Shown one piece after another: positions 46,419 through 56,092 of a stretch of DNA of 64,000 nucleotides. The notes beneath the pieces were generated by a model. That model saw only the letters and a list, made by a program, of their open reading frames with translations. It was not told the DNA's origin and did not search any database. Made by a program: the position numbers and the translations under genes. Origin of the DNA: Labia minor (lineage: Eukaryota > Arthropoda > Insecta > Dermaptera > Spongiphoridae); assembly GCA_963082975.1 (NCBI GenBank), contig OY720346.1, positions 71,415,267 through 71,479,266 of the forward strand. The letters run 5' to 3'. Positions within the stretch are counted from its first letter, which is position 1, and each line of letters starts with the position of its first letter.

Positions 46419-47262
46419 TCTTGACAGAAATTTCGTCACTTATAAGCATTTTTACCGACCGACGATAGTAAGGGAGGTATTGTTTTCACACCAAATTTCA
46501 CATGTGGAGATTTTTACATATCTCCACGAATCATGCATTTTCTTAACAGAAAAAAGTATTTTTAGCATGATGTCTGTCCGTCTGTCCGTCCGTCTGTCCG
46601 TCTGTCCGTCTGTCCGTCCGTATAGATGTGTACAGCCTGAACGGCTTAACGGATTTTGATGAAATTTGGTATATTTACTTAATGCATCAGTGGGATGAAT
46701 TGATCAACTTTTGGTGCAAATCCGGAAACCGGAAGTGGTAGTATTAGCGATCGACGATAAGAAGGGAAGGGTTATTTTCGCACCAAATTTCACATAAGGA
46801 GATTTTTTTACATATCACCACGAATGTATTGGTATTATCCTCAGGAAAAATCATCTTCATTATGTTTTTCTTAATTTAAAATTATATGACGTCACAGCCT
46901 CGGGTAACGCCGGCAACGCCGGCTACCCCAGCTATATATTATAAATAAAATAAAATTTAAAATATTTATGTTATATCCATATCTGTTTTTATTACATTAA
47001 TAGATATATTAAAATTATTTGAAATTGTTTCTGTAGCTGGAAATTAATTTATTTCAAACCGTCGGTCGGTTCGGACCTGGCCACAGGTCAACTTATTTTG
47101 AGATAAAATAGACTCGCCAAATGCCATAGTCAACATATTAAGTGCGTTAGAGCACTTTATTCCATTATTAACGCAAAATTTAATACAGATTATTTGATCC
47201 ATTTTTTTTTAATTAAAAATTCGAAAAATACACAAATACGTGATTAACTTTTTCAGTTGTCA
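46419..47262 (-). pseudogene. Mariner fragment split by HINE B7
   Basis: 47094-47262 matches the mariner at 16400-16570 (AAATAGACTCGCC, AAGTGCGTT, TTTAATACAGATT, CAGTTGTCA). 46437-46451 (CACTTATAAGCATT) matches 16389-16402 on the other side of the HINE. The two parts together are colinear with the uninterrupted mariner, so HINE B7 inserted in its T run. The transposase frame is not readable here. Confidence 0.7.
46452..47093 (+). mobile_element. HINE family B, copy B7, complete reference copy
   Basis: 5' end ACCGACCGACGATAGTAAGG, block TTTCACATGTGGAG, then (GTCC)n/(GTCT)n at 46572-46622. The core GGATTTTGATGAAATTTGG at 46651-46669 and CCGGAAACCGGAAGTGG follow. A second internal CGATCGACGATAAGAAGG at 46748-46766 echoes the 5' end. 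The module TGACGTCACAGCCT precedes the 3' end CGTCGGTCGGT, whose 11 bp are the exact inverse of the 5' ACCGACCGACG, and the hairpin GACCTGGCCACAGGTC. An unusual GC-rich insert (GTAACGCCGGCAACGCCGGC) sits at 46905-46924. Non-coding. Confidence 0.85.
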
Positions 47263-48396
47263 TTATGATTTCAGGTTATAGTGTTAAGAATTAATTAATT
47301 TATGAATAATTAATAAAAAACCTCCGAGGTTACCTATGACCTGGGATAAACCTGAATATTGCATTGTTATCGGAATTACATATGTATACAAAATTTCAGC
47401 TCATTCGAACATTAAAAAGTGGGTCAAATTCACCTTGTAAGATTTGACGACAGGACACGATGTGAAACTAAATAAAAGCGTGTAAAAATAATTAAATTGA
47501 TTGTAAATTAAGAGAATTAAAAATATGAATATTTAACTTAAAAAAATAAATAAATAAATGATAATTTGGATTTTCAAAGTATTTTAATTTATTTATATTT
47601 ATTTATTAAATCAAAAATGAATAGAGAGAGATATTTAATTTAGTAATTAATTAATTAAATTAATGACTGGATCCATAAAAGCGTTTCTTTCCTTAATTAA
47701 GCCAATGTTCTTTGGTAATATAACACTGTTGAATAATTTGATATATAGATATTTTATTAATTCTAAATTTAAAATGAAAAATAGTAAATTGAAATTAAAC
47801 CCATTTACACATATTATACTTTCATATGCATATCTTTATTATTAGTATTATATATTCTTATAAAAAATAAATTGGTAGGAAAAATAGATAAATAAATAAA
47901 TAAATCCAAAACAAACATTTAATCCCTCTCGATCGACATTCATTAAATCAAAAGACAACCCTTAAAGGATGCCAATATCAGGAAGGGCAAGCCGGACGGG
48001 ATGTTGATAGATCAGAAAGATCATAGAGATGAAATGTCATCCTCCTCCCTTTCTCTCCTAACTATCCTTATCCATTTTGGTAGTTTGTTAGCGGAAAATG
48101 ATATGGAATATTGTATATTTAAAAAAACAAACAAAAGATCAATACTATGAAATCTGTCAATTTCGAAATTGCTTTTGGAGTAGTTAATGTTGAAGTTTGT
48201 CTAGTATTGATGTGTGTGTGTGTGTGTTTGTATGAATTTTAGTTAATATTGAACATCCTGTATGTTGAATGTAATTGGCAGAAGAGACATGCTAGATTTG
48301 GGTTAATGAATTGGACATTGGCACAACATCAATAATAAATAAAATTACCCTCCATCCCGCCCCACCACTTCTTCAGATCTTTTCAAGTCACTATAT
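47263..48396. other. AT-rich spacer
   Basis: (GT)n at about 48210-48229. The stretch 47920-48110 is less AT-rich and unique. No gene identified. Confidence 0.4.
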
Positions 48397-49169
48397 CAGT
48401 GATTCTGAACCACTGTGCCGCAGCACTTTAGTGTGCCGCGAGATTTTCAAAGTGTGCCGCAGGGTCTTAAACTTTTTTTTCTAAATTTTTTCAATTTAGT
48501 TCTAAAAAAAAAACAAACCGTTTTTGGGACCACTTGTTACTATTTCGATGTTGAGATTTTGATGTTTTTATACGTTTTGAAGGTTCTTGAATCATTTTCA
48601 CTAAGGTTGAAAAAAATGTCTGTGTGTGTGTATGTGTGGTGTATGTAATCAAGATCACGCAAAAACGGTTTGAGCTAGAATGATGAAATTTGGTACATGG
48701 GCATTATTCAAAATTCATAGTTTTCTATCAACTTTTGAGAAATGTAGCTCAACCGGAAGAGGGTCATTACCTACAACGTTTTGATTTTTTTTTCTTCTAA
48801 AATGACCGTAAAAATAAAGATATATGTTTTATAATTTTTCACATGATTAATAATTGTATAAAACTGCTATATATAGAATTTCAGCTTGATTGAATCGCTG
48901 AAACTACCAGAATTATTTTTTTAACACAGCAAATCTCACGCGCCAACACGTGTCGTGGTGCCATCAACAAGAGCCAAACATGCACTGGTTTAATAAATAT
49001 ATGTTATTTAATCCAATTCAAATTGCGAGATAATCGAGTGGAGACACTCCAGATTATTTTCAATATGTTAAACTTTTAAACTTATCTTTCTCTTTGTGAG
49101 CCGCCATATTTTTAAACCGTTAAAAGTGTGCCGCGGTAAAAAAAAAGGTTGATAATCACTACTCTACAT
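48389..49169 (+). mobile_element. hAT-like MITE, family C, copy 2, split by HINE A10
   Basis: The element starts CAGTGATTCTGAACCAC at 48397 and ends GGTTGATAATCACTA at 49161. The flanking octamers CACTATAT and CTCTACAT match at 6 of 8. The GTGTGCCGC motifs match copies 1 and 3. HINE A10 occupies 48543-49053 inside; removal restores colinearity with 60095-60317. Confidence 0.75.
48543..49053 (+). mobile_element. HINE family A, copy A10, nested in a hAT-like MITE
   Basis: 5' side TTTCGATGTTGAGATTTTG (first about 40 bp lost), (GT)n-like tract at 48618-48640, core ATGATGAAATTTGGTACATG. TATA-like CTATATATAG and CACGTGTCGTGGTGCC follow, and the intact 3' GCGAGATAATCG with GAGTGGAGACACTC. The host repeat is broken between T residues. 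Confidence 0.85.
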
Positions 49170-49476
49170 CTTATACCTTGTTGTTTCAATTGAAAACATA
49201 AAATTTAAGGTTCTTACTTAATCTAAAAGAAATGGTATTAGAAAGGGTCAAGGATAAAATTAAATAATTTAAATTATGTGCTCTTTTCTGATAATAGATT
49301 TAATTAAAATCGAACGGAAGTGTCTAAATATGGACTTCAAAGCTTGGATAATTTCATTCAATTATTTTGCAATAAAATCAGAATATATATATATATAATC
49401 TATTTAATTAGTAATAAATGATTTAGTATTGAATTATTCATATATTGTAGATGACGAAAGAATGTTTATTTAATTA
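49161..49476. other. AT-rich spacer
   Basis: Nothing recognised; it ends in the ATTA that is duplicated by the LTR element. Confidence 0.4.
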
Positions 49477-50277
49477 TGTAACGGACAAAGTATTTATATT
49501 CTTAGTTATTTTTTTTATTATACATTTTATTTTGTTTATCTATTTTTTAGTTTATTTTGTTTTTCTATTCCCCTATTTTATTAACAAAGTTATTTGGTCG
49601 CATTATTCTTAAAATGTAATATATATATAGATATTATATTTCACATAAGGGGAGGGACCATCCCTCCAAGTTTTAATATTTTTAGCAGTTGAGAATGGAG
49701 TCGAACTAGTGATATCATCCCGATATGACCTGGTATTTATCACGTCCCGTGATATAATTATTTTGTATATAATCATTTTTATCACACCCTGTGATACAGT
49801 CGAACAAGTGATATCATCCTGATATAACCTATACTTATCACGTCCCGTGATATAATTATTTGTGTATAATCCTTTTCATCACACCCTCTGATAATTATTT
49901 CTGCTAATTCCAGTGATAATAGTGAATTACATTTTCTTATTTTTCTATTTAAAATTTGTATATTTAATTTGTTAATTTTTATCTACTTAATTAAAGTAAA
50001 TTAATGTGAACATTATTATTGTGTTTTCCCTTTTCCCTTAATTTTTCAACACACTTTTATACTTTGGGATATCCAAAGTTGGCGCCCATCATTAACTTAA
50101 CATAATTAACAATTCACGGTCATCGTGGGTCATTACAAGTGCCCAATAATTAGATCCCCTTATAAATTGGCACCCAACGTAAGAGGATCGTCTACAAAGT
50201 GACCCCAACTTGAAACGGTCCTCCTTACAAAGTGGCAGCCCAACGTTTGGCTCGATTAGCCAACCTGAAGCTTTACA
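49477..50277 (+). repeat. 5' LTR (801 bp)
   Basis: Starts TGTAACGGACAAAG and ends GAAGCTTTACA, with the inverted pentamer TGTAA/TTACA. A tandem duplication of about 100 bp (roughly 49692-49890) contains the palindromes TATCACGTCCCGTGATA (49738-49754 and 49836-49852) and TATCACACCCTGTGATA (49780-49796). The 3' part has four PBS-like units of the form AAAGTGGCAGCCCAACG in varying decay. The promoter is expected here but no single TATA box can be picked in such AT-rich DNA. Confidence 0.9.
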
Positions 50278-50280
50278 AAG

Positions 50281-50298
50281 TGGCAGCCCAACCTGAGG
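50281..50298 (+). promoter_or_regulatory. Primer-binding site
   Basis: TGGCAGCCCAACCTGAGG begins 3 bases after the 5' LTR and starts with the TGG expected to pair with a tRNA CCA end. Which tRNA primes it cannot be told by eye. An almost identical TGGCAGCCCAACG lies 49 bases upstream, inside the LTR. Confidence 0.7.
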
Positions 50299-50902
50299 CC
50301 CGATTAGTACACCACGGCTCCTGAGAAAAGTACATTATTCATCTTTGGTGAGCAGTATCATCATTTTTTCATCTCAACGGACTTATAGTACAATTTAATA
50401 TTTAATTAATAAAATAAAAATTTAAAACTTTTACTTTTATACTTTAAATTTAAATAAATTATATCTTCTTGTTTAATACATATAATAAGATTTAACACTT
50501 GTTAATTATTTTTTTTATTTTTAATTTTCACATTTATCTAACAAATAGAATATTTATCTATTTAATTCTAATTCAATAAAAATAGTTTGAATATATTAAT
50601 ATTATTATTAGTTATAATTAATTAATTTATATGTTTAATTTGAAAATTTTTTTTTAAAAACTTTAAATTTTATTCTACTACATTATATTTAAATTAATGA
50701 ATTAATAAAATTGATAAAATATCACTATATTTTCAAATATTTAAATACTTTTTACATATTTTAAATTATATTACAATTATCTTATTTTATAATTAAACAT
50801 TGTATAATTCAATTGTACGCGACTAAATAACTTTTAATTTTGATTAATTAATTATTTTTTTTTTCTCTTTGGTTAACATTAAATTTAATTATCCTATTAA
50901 AA
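50299..50902 (+). other. LTR element leader
   Basis: Very AT-rich untranslated leader, presumably holding the packaging signal; no motif visible. Confidence 0.5.
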
Positions 50903-52819
50903 ATGTCATTTTTCGGCAAAGGGAAAAAGGAGGATCTTATCCTTTTAGCACAGGAATTAGGAATAGTTATGAATTTAGATTCTCGTAGGATCGATATAAA
51001 AAATGACATCACGTCATTGCCTGATTATGATGAAGACCTTACACGGGAATTACTTATGACCATCATAGAGGATAGGAAGGAAAAAGAAGAAAGAGAGAGG
51101 GAAAGGGAGAAAGAAGAAAGAGAGAGGGAAAGGGAGAAAGATGAAAGAGAAGAAAAGGAGAAGGAAAGACAATTTGAACTAGAGAAACTCCGAATTCAAA
51201 CCGTAGTGAACCAGGTAGAATCACCAACCCCACTTCAACCGAAAGTAGATATATTGAAATTCTTACCTCTATTTAAAATTAACGATGACGATATTAATAC
51301 GTATCTGCGTCTTTTCGAAAGACAAATGAATTTTCTTGGCATATCTGAGGATGCATGGGTCACTTATCTTATTTCGGTTTTACCCACAGATATTACTACT
51401 CTAATAATTAGAGAACCAAATGAAGTCGCCCAAGACTATCAACATATTAAGAAGCTCCTACTTCACCGATTTAAATTAACTACGGATAAAATAAGAAAAC
51501 TTTTCTCCACCTCCAAGAAGACATCGGAAAACACTTGGAAAGATTTTTACTTCAATCTACGCGGTTATCTAGAAGCCTGGCTATCCGATCTAAAAATTGA
51601 AAATTTTGATCAACTTAAAAATTTGATCCTAGCTGATCAAATGAAGAGAAAGTGTTCATCCGAATGCAAAGATCACTTCCTCGACTCTTGGGAAACACTG
51701 GTAGATCCCCTCGATCTCGCAGAAAAATTCGACTCCTATGATAACTTAAGGGCCCCATTTTCAAAAACAATCCCTTCAAATAAATCTATCGAACCCCCTA
51801 AATCGAAATATTATGATCGGAAACCCTTTAGAAACTCACAACCTCGTGAAAAACAAAAAGAAGAGACTGACTCTTCAACACTTCGTTGCTACGGCTGCGG
51901 AACTCCAGGAGTCACCAAACCTAGGTGTCTAACTTGCAATCCGAAGCAGGAAATTACCAACGCACAAGCCTTACAGTGTAACGTTACTACAGATAGAGAT
52001 ACTAAACTCGCTCTAATAGAAGCCTCCATCTATGAAGCTTCTGGTTCTATTTGTGTTGACAGCGGGGCCACTCGCTCTATTGGCGGTCAGCGTCTTCTCA
52101 GCTATTTAAGACAACGAGGAGAACATTTTAAAGTAGAAAAACTTTCCTTAACTCTAGCTGACGGGAAAAAGCGTACACATTCCGTGTTATTAGCTACAGT
52201 TCCTGTAAAAATCAAAAATAAAATAATATATATAGAAATGATATTCCTACCCAATGTTAGTGGAAATAGATCACTATTAGGTCTTGACTTCCTCAGAAAA
52301 GCAGGTTTAGTATTAGATATGCGAAACAATCGCTGGTATTTTCATAATTATCCTAAGAGAAAATACAAATTTATTCGAGAAAATCTCTGCACCACTGAAG
52401 AAAATAATACTGTTGTTGAAAACACTATTCAGCTAACTGAGGAACAGAACATAAAACTTGCCCATTTATTAAAAGAACATGAAACTGTCTTTCAACCAGG
52501 GGGAGAGCCAACTCCTTACGCTGGACATGATATAAACACAGGCGGTTGTTTGAATGCGCTGCAAAGGGCTGTCGAAACCACGGACGGTACCAAAGTCAGC
52601 AAAGAAGATCCTGCTGTCCGATATAGACAGCTGGTGGGGTCTCCGAGAGCCCATCGGGGCCCACCAGGAGTTATGGAGCCACCACAAACTCAAAAACAAT
52701 TATTTACTCAAGGACTTGTTCCCCCTCATACATCAGCATTGCGTCTAAGTCACGACACGCGTTCTACTCCAGTAGTTCCTCTACGTAAGCGAGGAAGGCC
52801 AAAAATTGTCCGTTCCTAG
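50903..52819 (+). CDS. Gag-protease polyprotein with pol deleted
   Basis: 638 residues, starting at the first ATG after the leader. Residues about 55-100 are a Glu/Arg/Lys-rich coiled coil with two copies of an EREREKEE-type unit. Residues about 115-290 look like a retrotransposon Gag (IDxYLRLFER, then FYFNLRGYLEAW and DQMKR...CSSECKDHFLDSW). A zinc-knuckle position has CYGCG...PRCLTC at 329-345, with two CxxC pairs and no His, so it is not a standard CCHC. A retropepsin-type aspartic protease follows: VDSGATRS with Asp386, and LLGLDFL at 458-464. The frame then enters the usual linker before reverse transcriptase (LLKEHETVF, then PTPYAGHDINTG to 547). It switches abruptly to an unrelated tail ending in KRGRPKIVRS, probably the far C-terminus of pol. 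The deletion is in frame. Expected products are Gag particles and protease, with no reverse transcription of its own. Confidence 0.85.
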   Translation: MSFFGKGKKEDLILLAQELGIVMNLDSRRIDIKNDITSLPDYDEDLTRELLMTIIEDRKEKEEREREREKEEREREREKDEREEKEKERQFELEKLRIQTVVNQVESPTPLQPKVDILKFLPLFKINDDDINTYLRLFERQMNFLGISEDAWVTYLISVLPTDITTLIIREPNEVAQDYQHIKKLLLHRFKLTTDKIRKLFSTSKKTSENTWKDFYFNLRGYLEAWLSDLKIENFDQLKNLILADQMKRKCSSECKDHFLDSWETLVDPLDLAEKFDSYDNLRAPFSKTIPSNKSIEPPKSKYYDRKPFRNSQPREKQKEETDSSTLRCYGCGTPGVTKPRCLTCNPKQEITNAQALQCNVTTDRDTKLALIEASIYEASGSICVDSGATRSIGGQRLLSYLRQRGEHFKVEKLSLTLADGKKRTHSVLLATVPVKIKNKIIYIEMIFLPNVSGNRSLLGLDFLRKAGLVLDMRNNRWYFHNYPKRKYKFIRENLCTTEENNTVVENTIQLTEEQNIKLAHLLKEHETVFQPGGEPTPYAGHDINTGGCLNALQRAVETTDGTKVSKEDPAVRYRQLVGSPRAHRGPPGVMEPPQTQKQLFTQGLVPPHTSALRLSHDTRSTPVVPLRKRGRPKIVRS

Positions 52820-52849
52820 GGCTGATCCCTCAATCAAAAGACCTCGGAA

Positions 52850-52863
52850 TCAGAGGGGGAGGA
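52850..52863 (+). promoter_or_regulatory. Polypurine tract
   Basis: AGAGGGGGAGGA-type purine run directly before TGTAACGG of the 3' LTR, the standard position for plus-strand priming. Confidence 0.8.
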
Positions 52864-53665
52864 TGTAACGGACAAAGTATTTATATTCTTAGTTATTTTT
52901 TTTTATTATACATTTTATTTTGTTTATCTATTTTTTAGTTTATTTTGTTTTTCTATTCCCCTATTTTATTAACAAAGTTATTTGGTCGCATTATTCTTAA
53001 AATGTAATATATATATAGATATTATATTTCACATAAGGGGAGGGACCATCCCTCCAAGTTTTAATATTTTTAGCAGTTGAGAATGGAGTCGAACTAGTGA
53101 TATCATCCCGATATGACCTGGTATTTATCACGTCCCGTGATATAATTATTTTGTATATAATCATTTTTATCACACCCTGTGATACAGTCGAACAAGTGAT
53201 ATCATCCTGATATAACCTATACTTATCACGTCCCGTGATATAATTATTTGTGTATAATCCTTTTCATCACACCCTCTGATAATTATTTCTGCTAATTCCA
53301 GTGATAATAGTGAATTACATTTTCTTATTTTTCTATTTAAAATTTGTATATTTAATTTGTTAATTTTTATCTACTTAATTAAAGTAAATTAATGTGAACA
53401 TTATTATTGTGTTTTCCCTTTTCCCTTAATTTTTCAACACACTTTTATACTTTGGGATATCCAAAGTTGGCGCCCATCATTAACTTAACATAATTAACAA
53501 TTCACGGTCATCGTGGGTCATTACAAGTGCCCAATAATTAGATCCCCTTATAAATTGGCACCCAACGTAAGAGGATCGTCTACAAAGTGACCCCAACTTG
53601 AAACGGTCCTCCTTACAAAGTGGCAGCCCAACGTTTGGCTCGATTAGCCAACCTGAAGCTTTACA
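52864..53665 (+). repeat. 3' LTR (802 bp)
   Basis: Identical by eye to the 5' LTR except for one extra T in the first T run. It ends TTTACA, followed by the ATTA duplication. Confidence 0.9.
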
Positions 53666-53723
53666 ATTATACATTTTTATCCAAAAATTTTATTATAAAT
53701 ATATATACTACATATATATTCAT

Positions 53724-54176
53724 TTCACTTTCGGTGAGTCGCGGCTTGGTACTTTAAAAAAACTATTCCTTATGAACTCTGAATATTAAGATTATTATTT
53801 AAAATAAATAAACGACAAAAAATATGATATAATTTCAAATAATTTAAAAGAACATAAATTAAAAAAAAATAGACATAAAACATACAGCCCTTAAACGTAC
53901 GTATTAATGCACTGAAAAACAGAAAAGTATGGCCTGTGGATATAACATAATATATATTTCGTAATTTTTATTTATAATATTTTGTATTTAAAGATGCGCT
54001 GCCGGAGTTGCCCGGTGCCATTTTATTATTAAAATTCTTATTGTAAATTATGAAAAAACTAACACAAATTATTTATCCCGAGGCTGAAACCAATACAGAT
54101 CGATTTTTCTTTATAAATATTATCTATGGTGTGAATTTCAAAAAAATCCTTAGAGCGGTTTAATATTTCAAAAATT

Positions 54177-54218
<42 letters not shown>

Positions 54219-54235
54219 CTAATATAATAAGAAAA
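53724..54235 (+). repeat. Family K element, copy 5
   Basis: Begins GGTGAGTCGCGGCTTGG (decayed hairpin end). CAGCCCTTAAACGTACGTA, GTATGGCCTGTGGATATAAC, GCCGGAGTTGCCCGGTGCC and CCGAGGCTGAAACCAATAC follow, ending in (TA)n at 54180-54214. The closest full-length relative is 12546-13035. Confidence 0.65.
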
Positions 54236-55065
54236 GATATTGTTTATTAATATTTTTTTCTAATATCACTTTAAAATATTTTATTATTTTTTTCAATGAT
54301 ATTAAATAAAAAGTAAAATTTATTTCTGTAAATTATATAATTAGATGCAATATATTAATTATCTCAACACATATTTGAAAAATTATAAATATTAAGTGTC
54401 CCGATTGTTTGTTTGTGACAATCTGTAATTATTTCTGAGAAAATTCTAAAATAGAAATGCCACCTAATTGCGGGTTTTTTTTTTATTTGCTGTTTTGATG
54501 CCTTCGTGTTCAGCTGATTGACGAAATCGAGCGCAGAATTGGATTAAAGATGGTTTAACGGTGCAGTGACAGGTGTCCTGGCCTCCTTGGCGGAGGGAAC
54601 GAGCTTTTTGACCCACTGGCGGTCAAGGCGCCCACCAAATCCACCTCCAAGCCAACGGTACCCTCCCAAAAACGACAAATTAATTTCCAATTCGTATTTT
54701 CCCTACTTTTTTTCATCCATACCTACAAAAAAAAAATAAACATATATTCGAAAAACAAAATAAAAGTATAAAGAAAATCAATAATACCATGGAATTTATT
54801 TGACATTCATGAGGTTTTTTACTGAATTCAAAGCCATTATCCAGTCTTTAAGCGAATTCAAGTCCTGGGTCACGTTATGCATAGAAGAGCAAAAGCCAAT
54901 GACTTTAATGTTCATGGGCAATTGGACGAGAAACATATAATATACCCTATTCTTCAAAAATAAAAATACCTAAATCTCTTTTATAACATATAATAGGAAA
55001 AGATGTTTAATCCTATTATTATGTGAATTGAATTCGCGAATTTTTATATCATTCCCTACATTTTT
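54236..55065. other. Spacer with a unique GC-rich patch
   Basis: The patch 54480-54680 is GC-rich, unique here, and contains ACAGGTGTCCTGGCCTCC and GTCAAGGCGCCCACC. Frames on both strands are partly open but no domain is recognised; it could be an exon or a conserved non-coding element. Confidence 0.3.
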
Positions 55066-55608
55066 ACTATCTCGACAGATATAGTATTGCGATCACGAAA
55101 ATTTTCATTGTCGAGATTTTGATGTTTTTATACGTTTTGTAGGTCCCCGAGTCATGTGTGTATATGTAGACAAGATTACGCAAAAACGGTTTAAGCAAGA
55201 ATAATCAAATTTGATAGACGGGCATTATTCAAAATTCAGTTTTCTTTCAACTTTTGAGAAATGTAGCTCAACCGGAAGAGGGTCATTACCTACAACGTTT
55301 TGATTTTTTTTCTTCTAAAATGACCGTAAAAATAAAGATATATGTTCGATAGTTTTTCCACATGATTAAAAATTGTATAAAACTGCTATATATACAATTT
55401 CAGCTTTATTGAATCGCTGAAAGTACCGGAATTAATTTTTTAACACTGCAAATCACGCGCCAGTACGTGACGCGGTGCCATCAACAACACGCGCTGGATT
55501 AATAAATATTATTTATTAATTTTAATTTATAATTTATAATGGGAATATAATATATTTTATTCAATCCAATTCACAAATTCCGAGATAGTCGAGTGGAGAC
55601 ACTCCAGA
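55066..55608 (+). mobile_element. HINE family A, copy A11, complete ends
   Basis: 5' hairpin region ACTATCTCGACAGATATAGT, then ATTGCGATCACGAAAATTTT. A small deletion removes the (GT)n except GTGTGTATATG. The core, the GC-rich block and the 3' CGAGATAGTCGAGTGGAG with ACACTCCAG follow. T-rich flank on both sides. Confidence 0.85.
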
Positions 55609-56092
55609 TTTTTTACTATAAATAAATATAATTTAAAAAAAATAAAGTTTTATTTTAATAATTATTTAGAAAAATCTTTTCTATATAATAAATATAATCT
55701 TTATTTATACATTAACTTAAATAAGATTTATTTAGAGAGTGGGGGAAGTTTGCCGACAATTGATATATGTAATATATATAATTTCCTATGTATATGATGT
55801 CTGAAGTTTATAGATAATAAATTAGGATATTGTATTATTATTATTTTTTATTTTATAGTAAGTAACCAAAGGGGTGAAGTCTTAAACATAAATCTTTATT
55901 AATAATTTATGATTAAGAGAAAATATTTTTGCATTAAAATCATCGTTATTCGTTTATTTTTTTTTCATAACACATCAAGAAAAAAAATATCCTTGTGTTA
56001 TTTTCTTTATTTCTAATTCATCATCAACAAGGATACATTTTGATTAATTTATAATGTTTTTTAATAAAATGATAAGTTCTTTGTTTTTATAT
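55609..56092. other. AT-rich spacer
   Basis: Nothing recognised. Confidence 0.4.

Larger units (their letters stand above)
49473..53669 (+). mobile_element. Non-autonomous Ty3/Gypsy-type LTR retrotransposon
   Basis: The element 49477-53665 is flanked by the 4-bp duplication ATTA (49473-49476 and 53666-53669). LTRs begin TGTAACGG and end TTTACA. In order: 5' LTR, PBS, a 600-bp AT-rich leader, one 638-codon Gag-protease frame, a polypurine tract and the 3' LTR. Reverse transcriptase, RNase H and the integrase core are absent, so the copy must rely on a full relative. The LTRs differ only in one T run, which implies a recent insertion. Confidence 0.9.

Noticed and set aside
52102..52748. Minus-strand and alternative-frame ORFs within the Gag-protease gene
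   Set aside because: Shadows of the 638-codon frame; no motifs.
49477..53665. Endogenous retrovirus with an envelope gene
   Set aside because: No envelope frame, signal peptide or membrane segment; the space after the protease is deleted down to a short tail.
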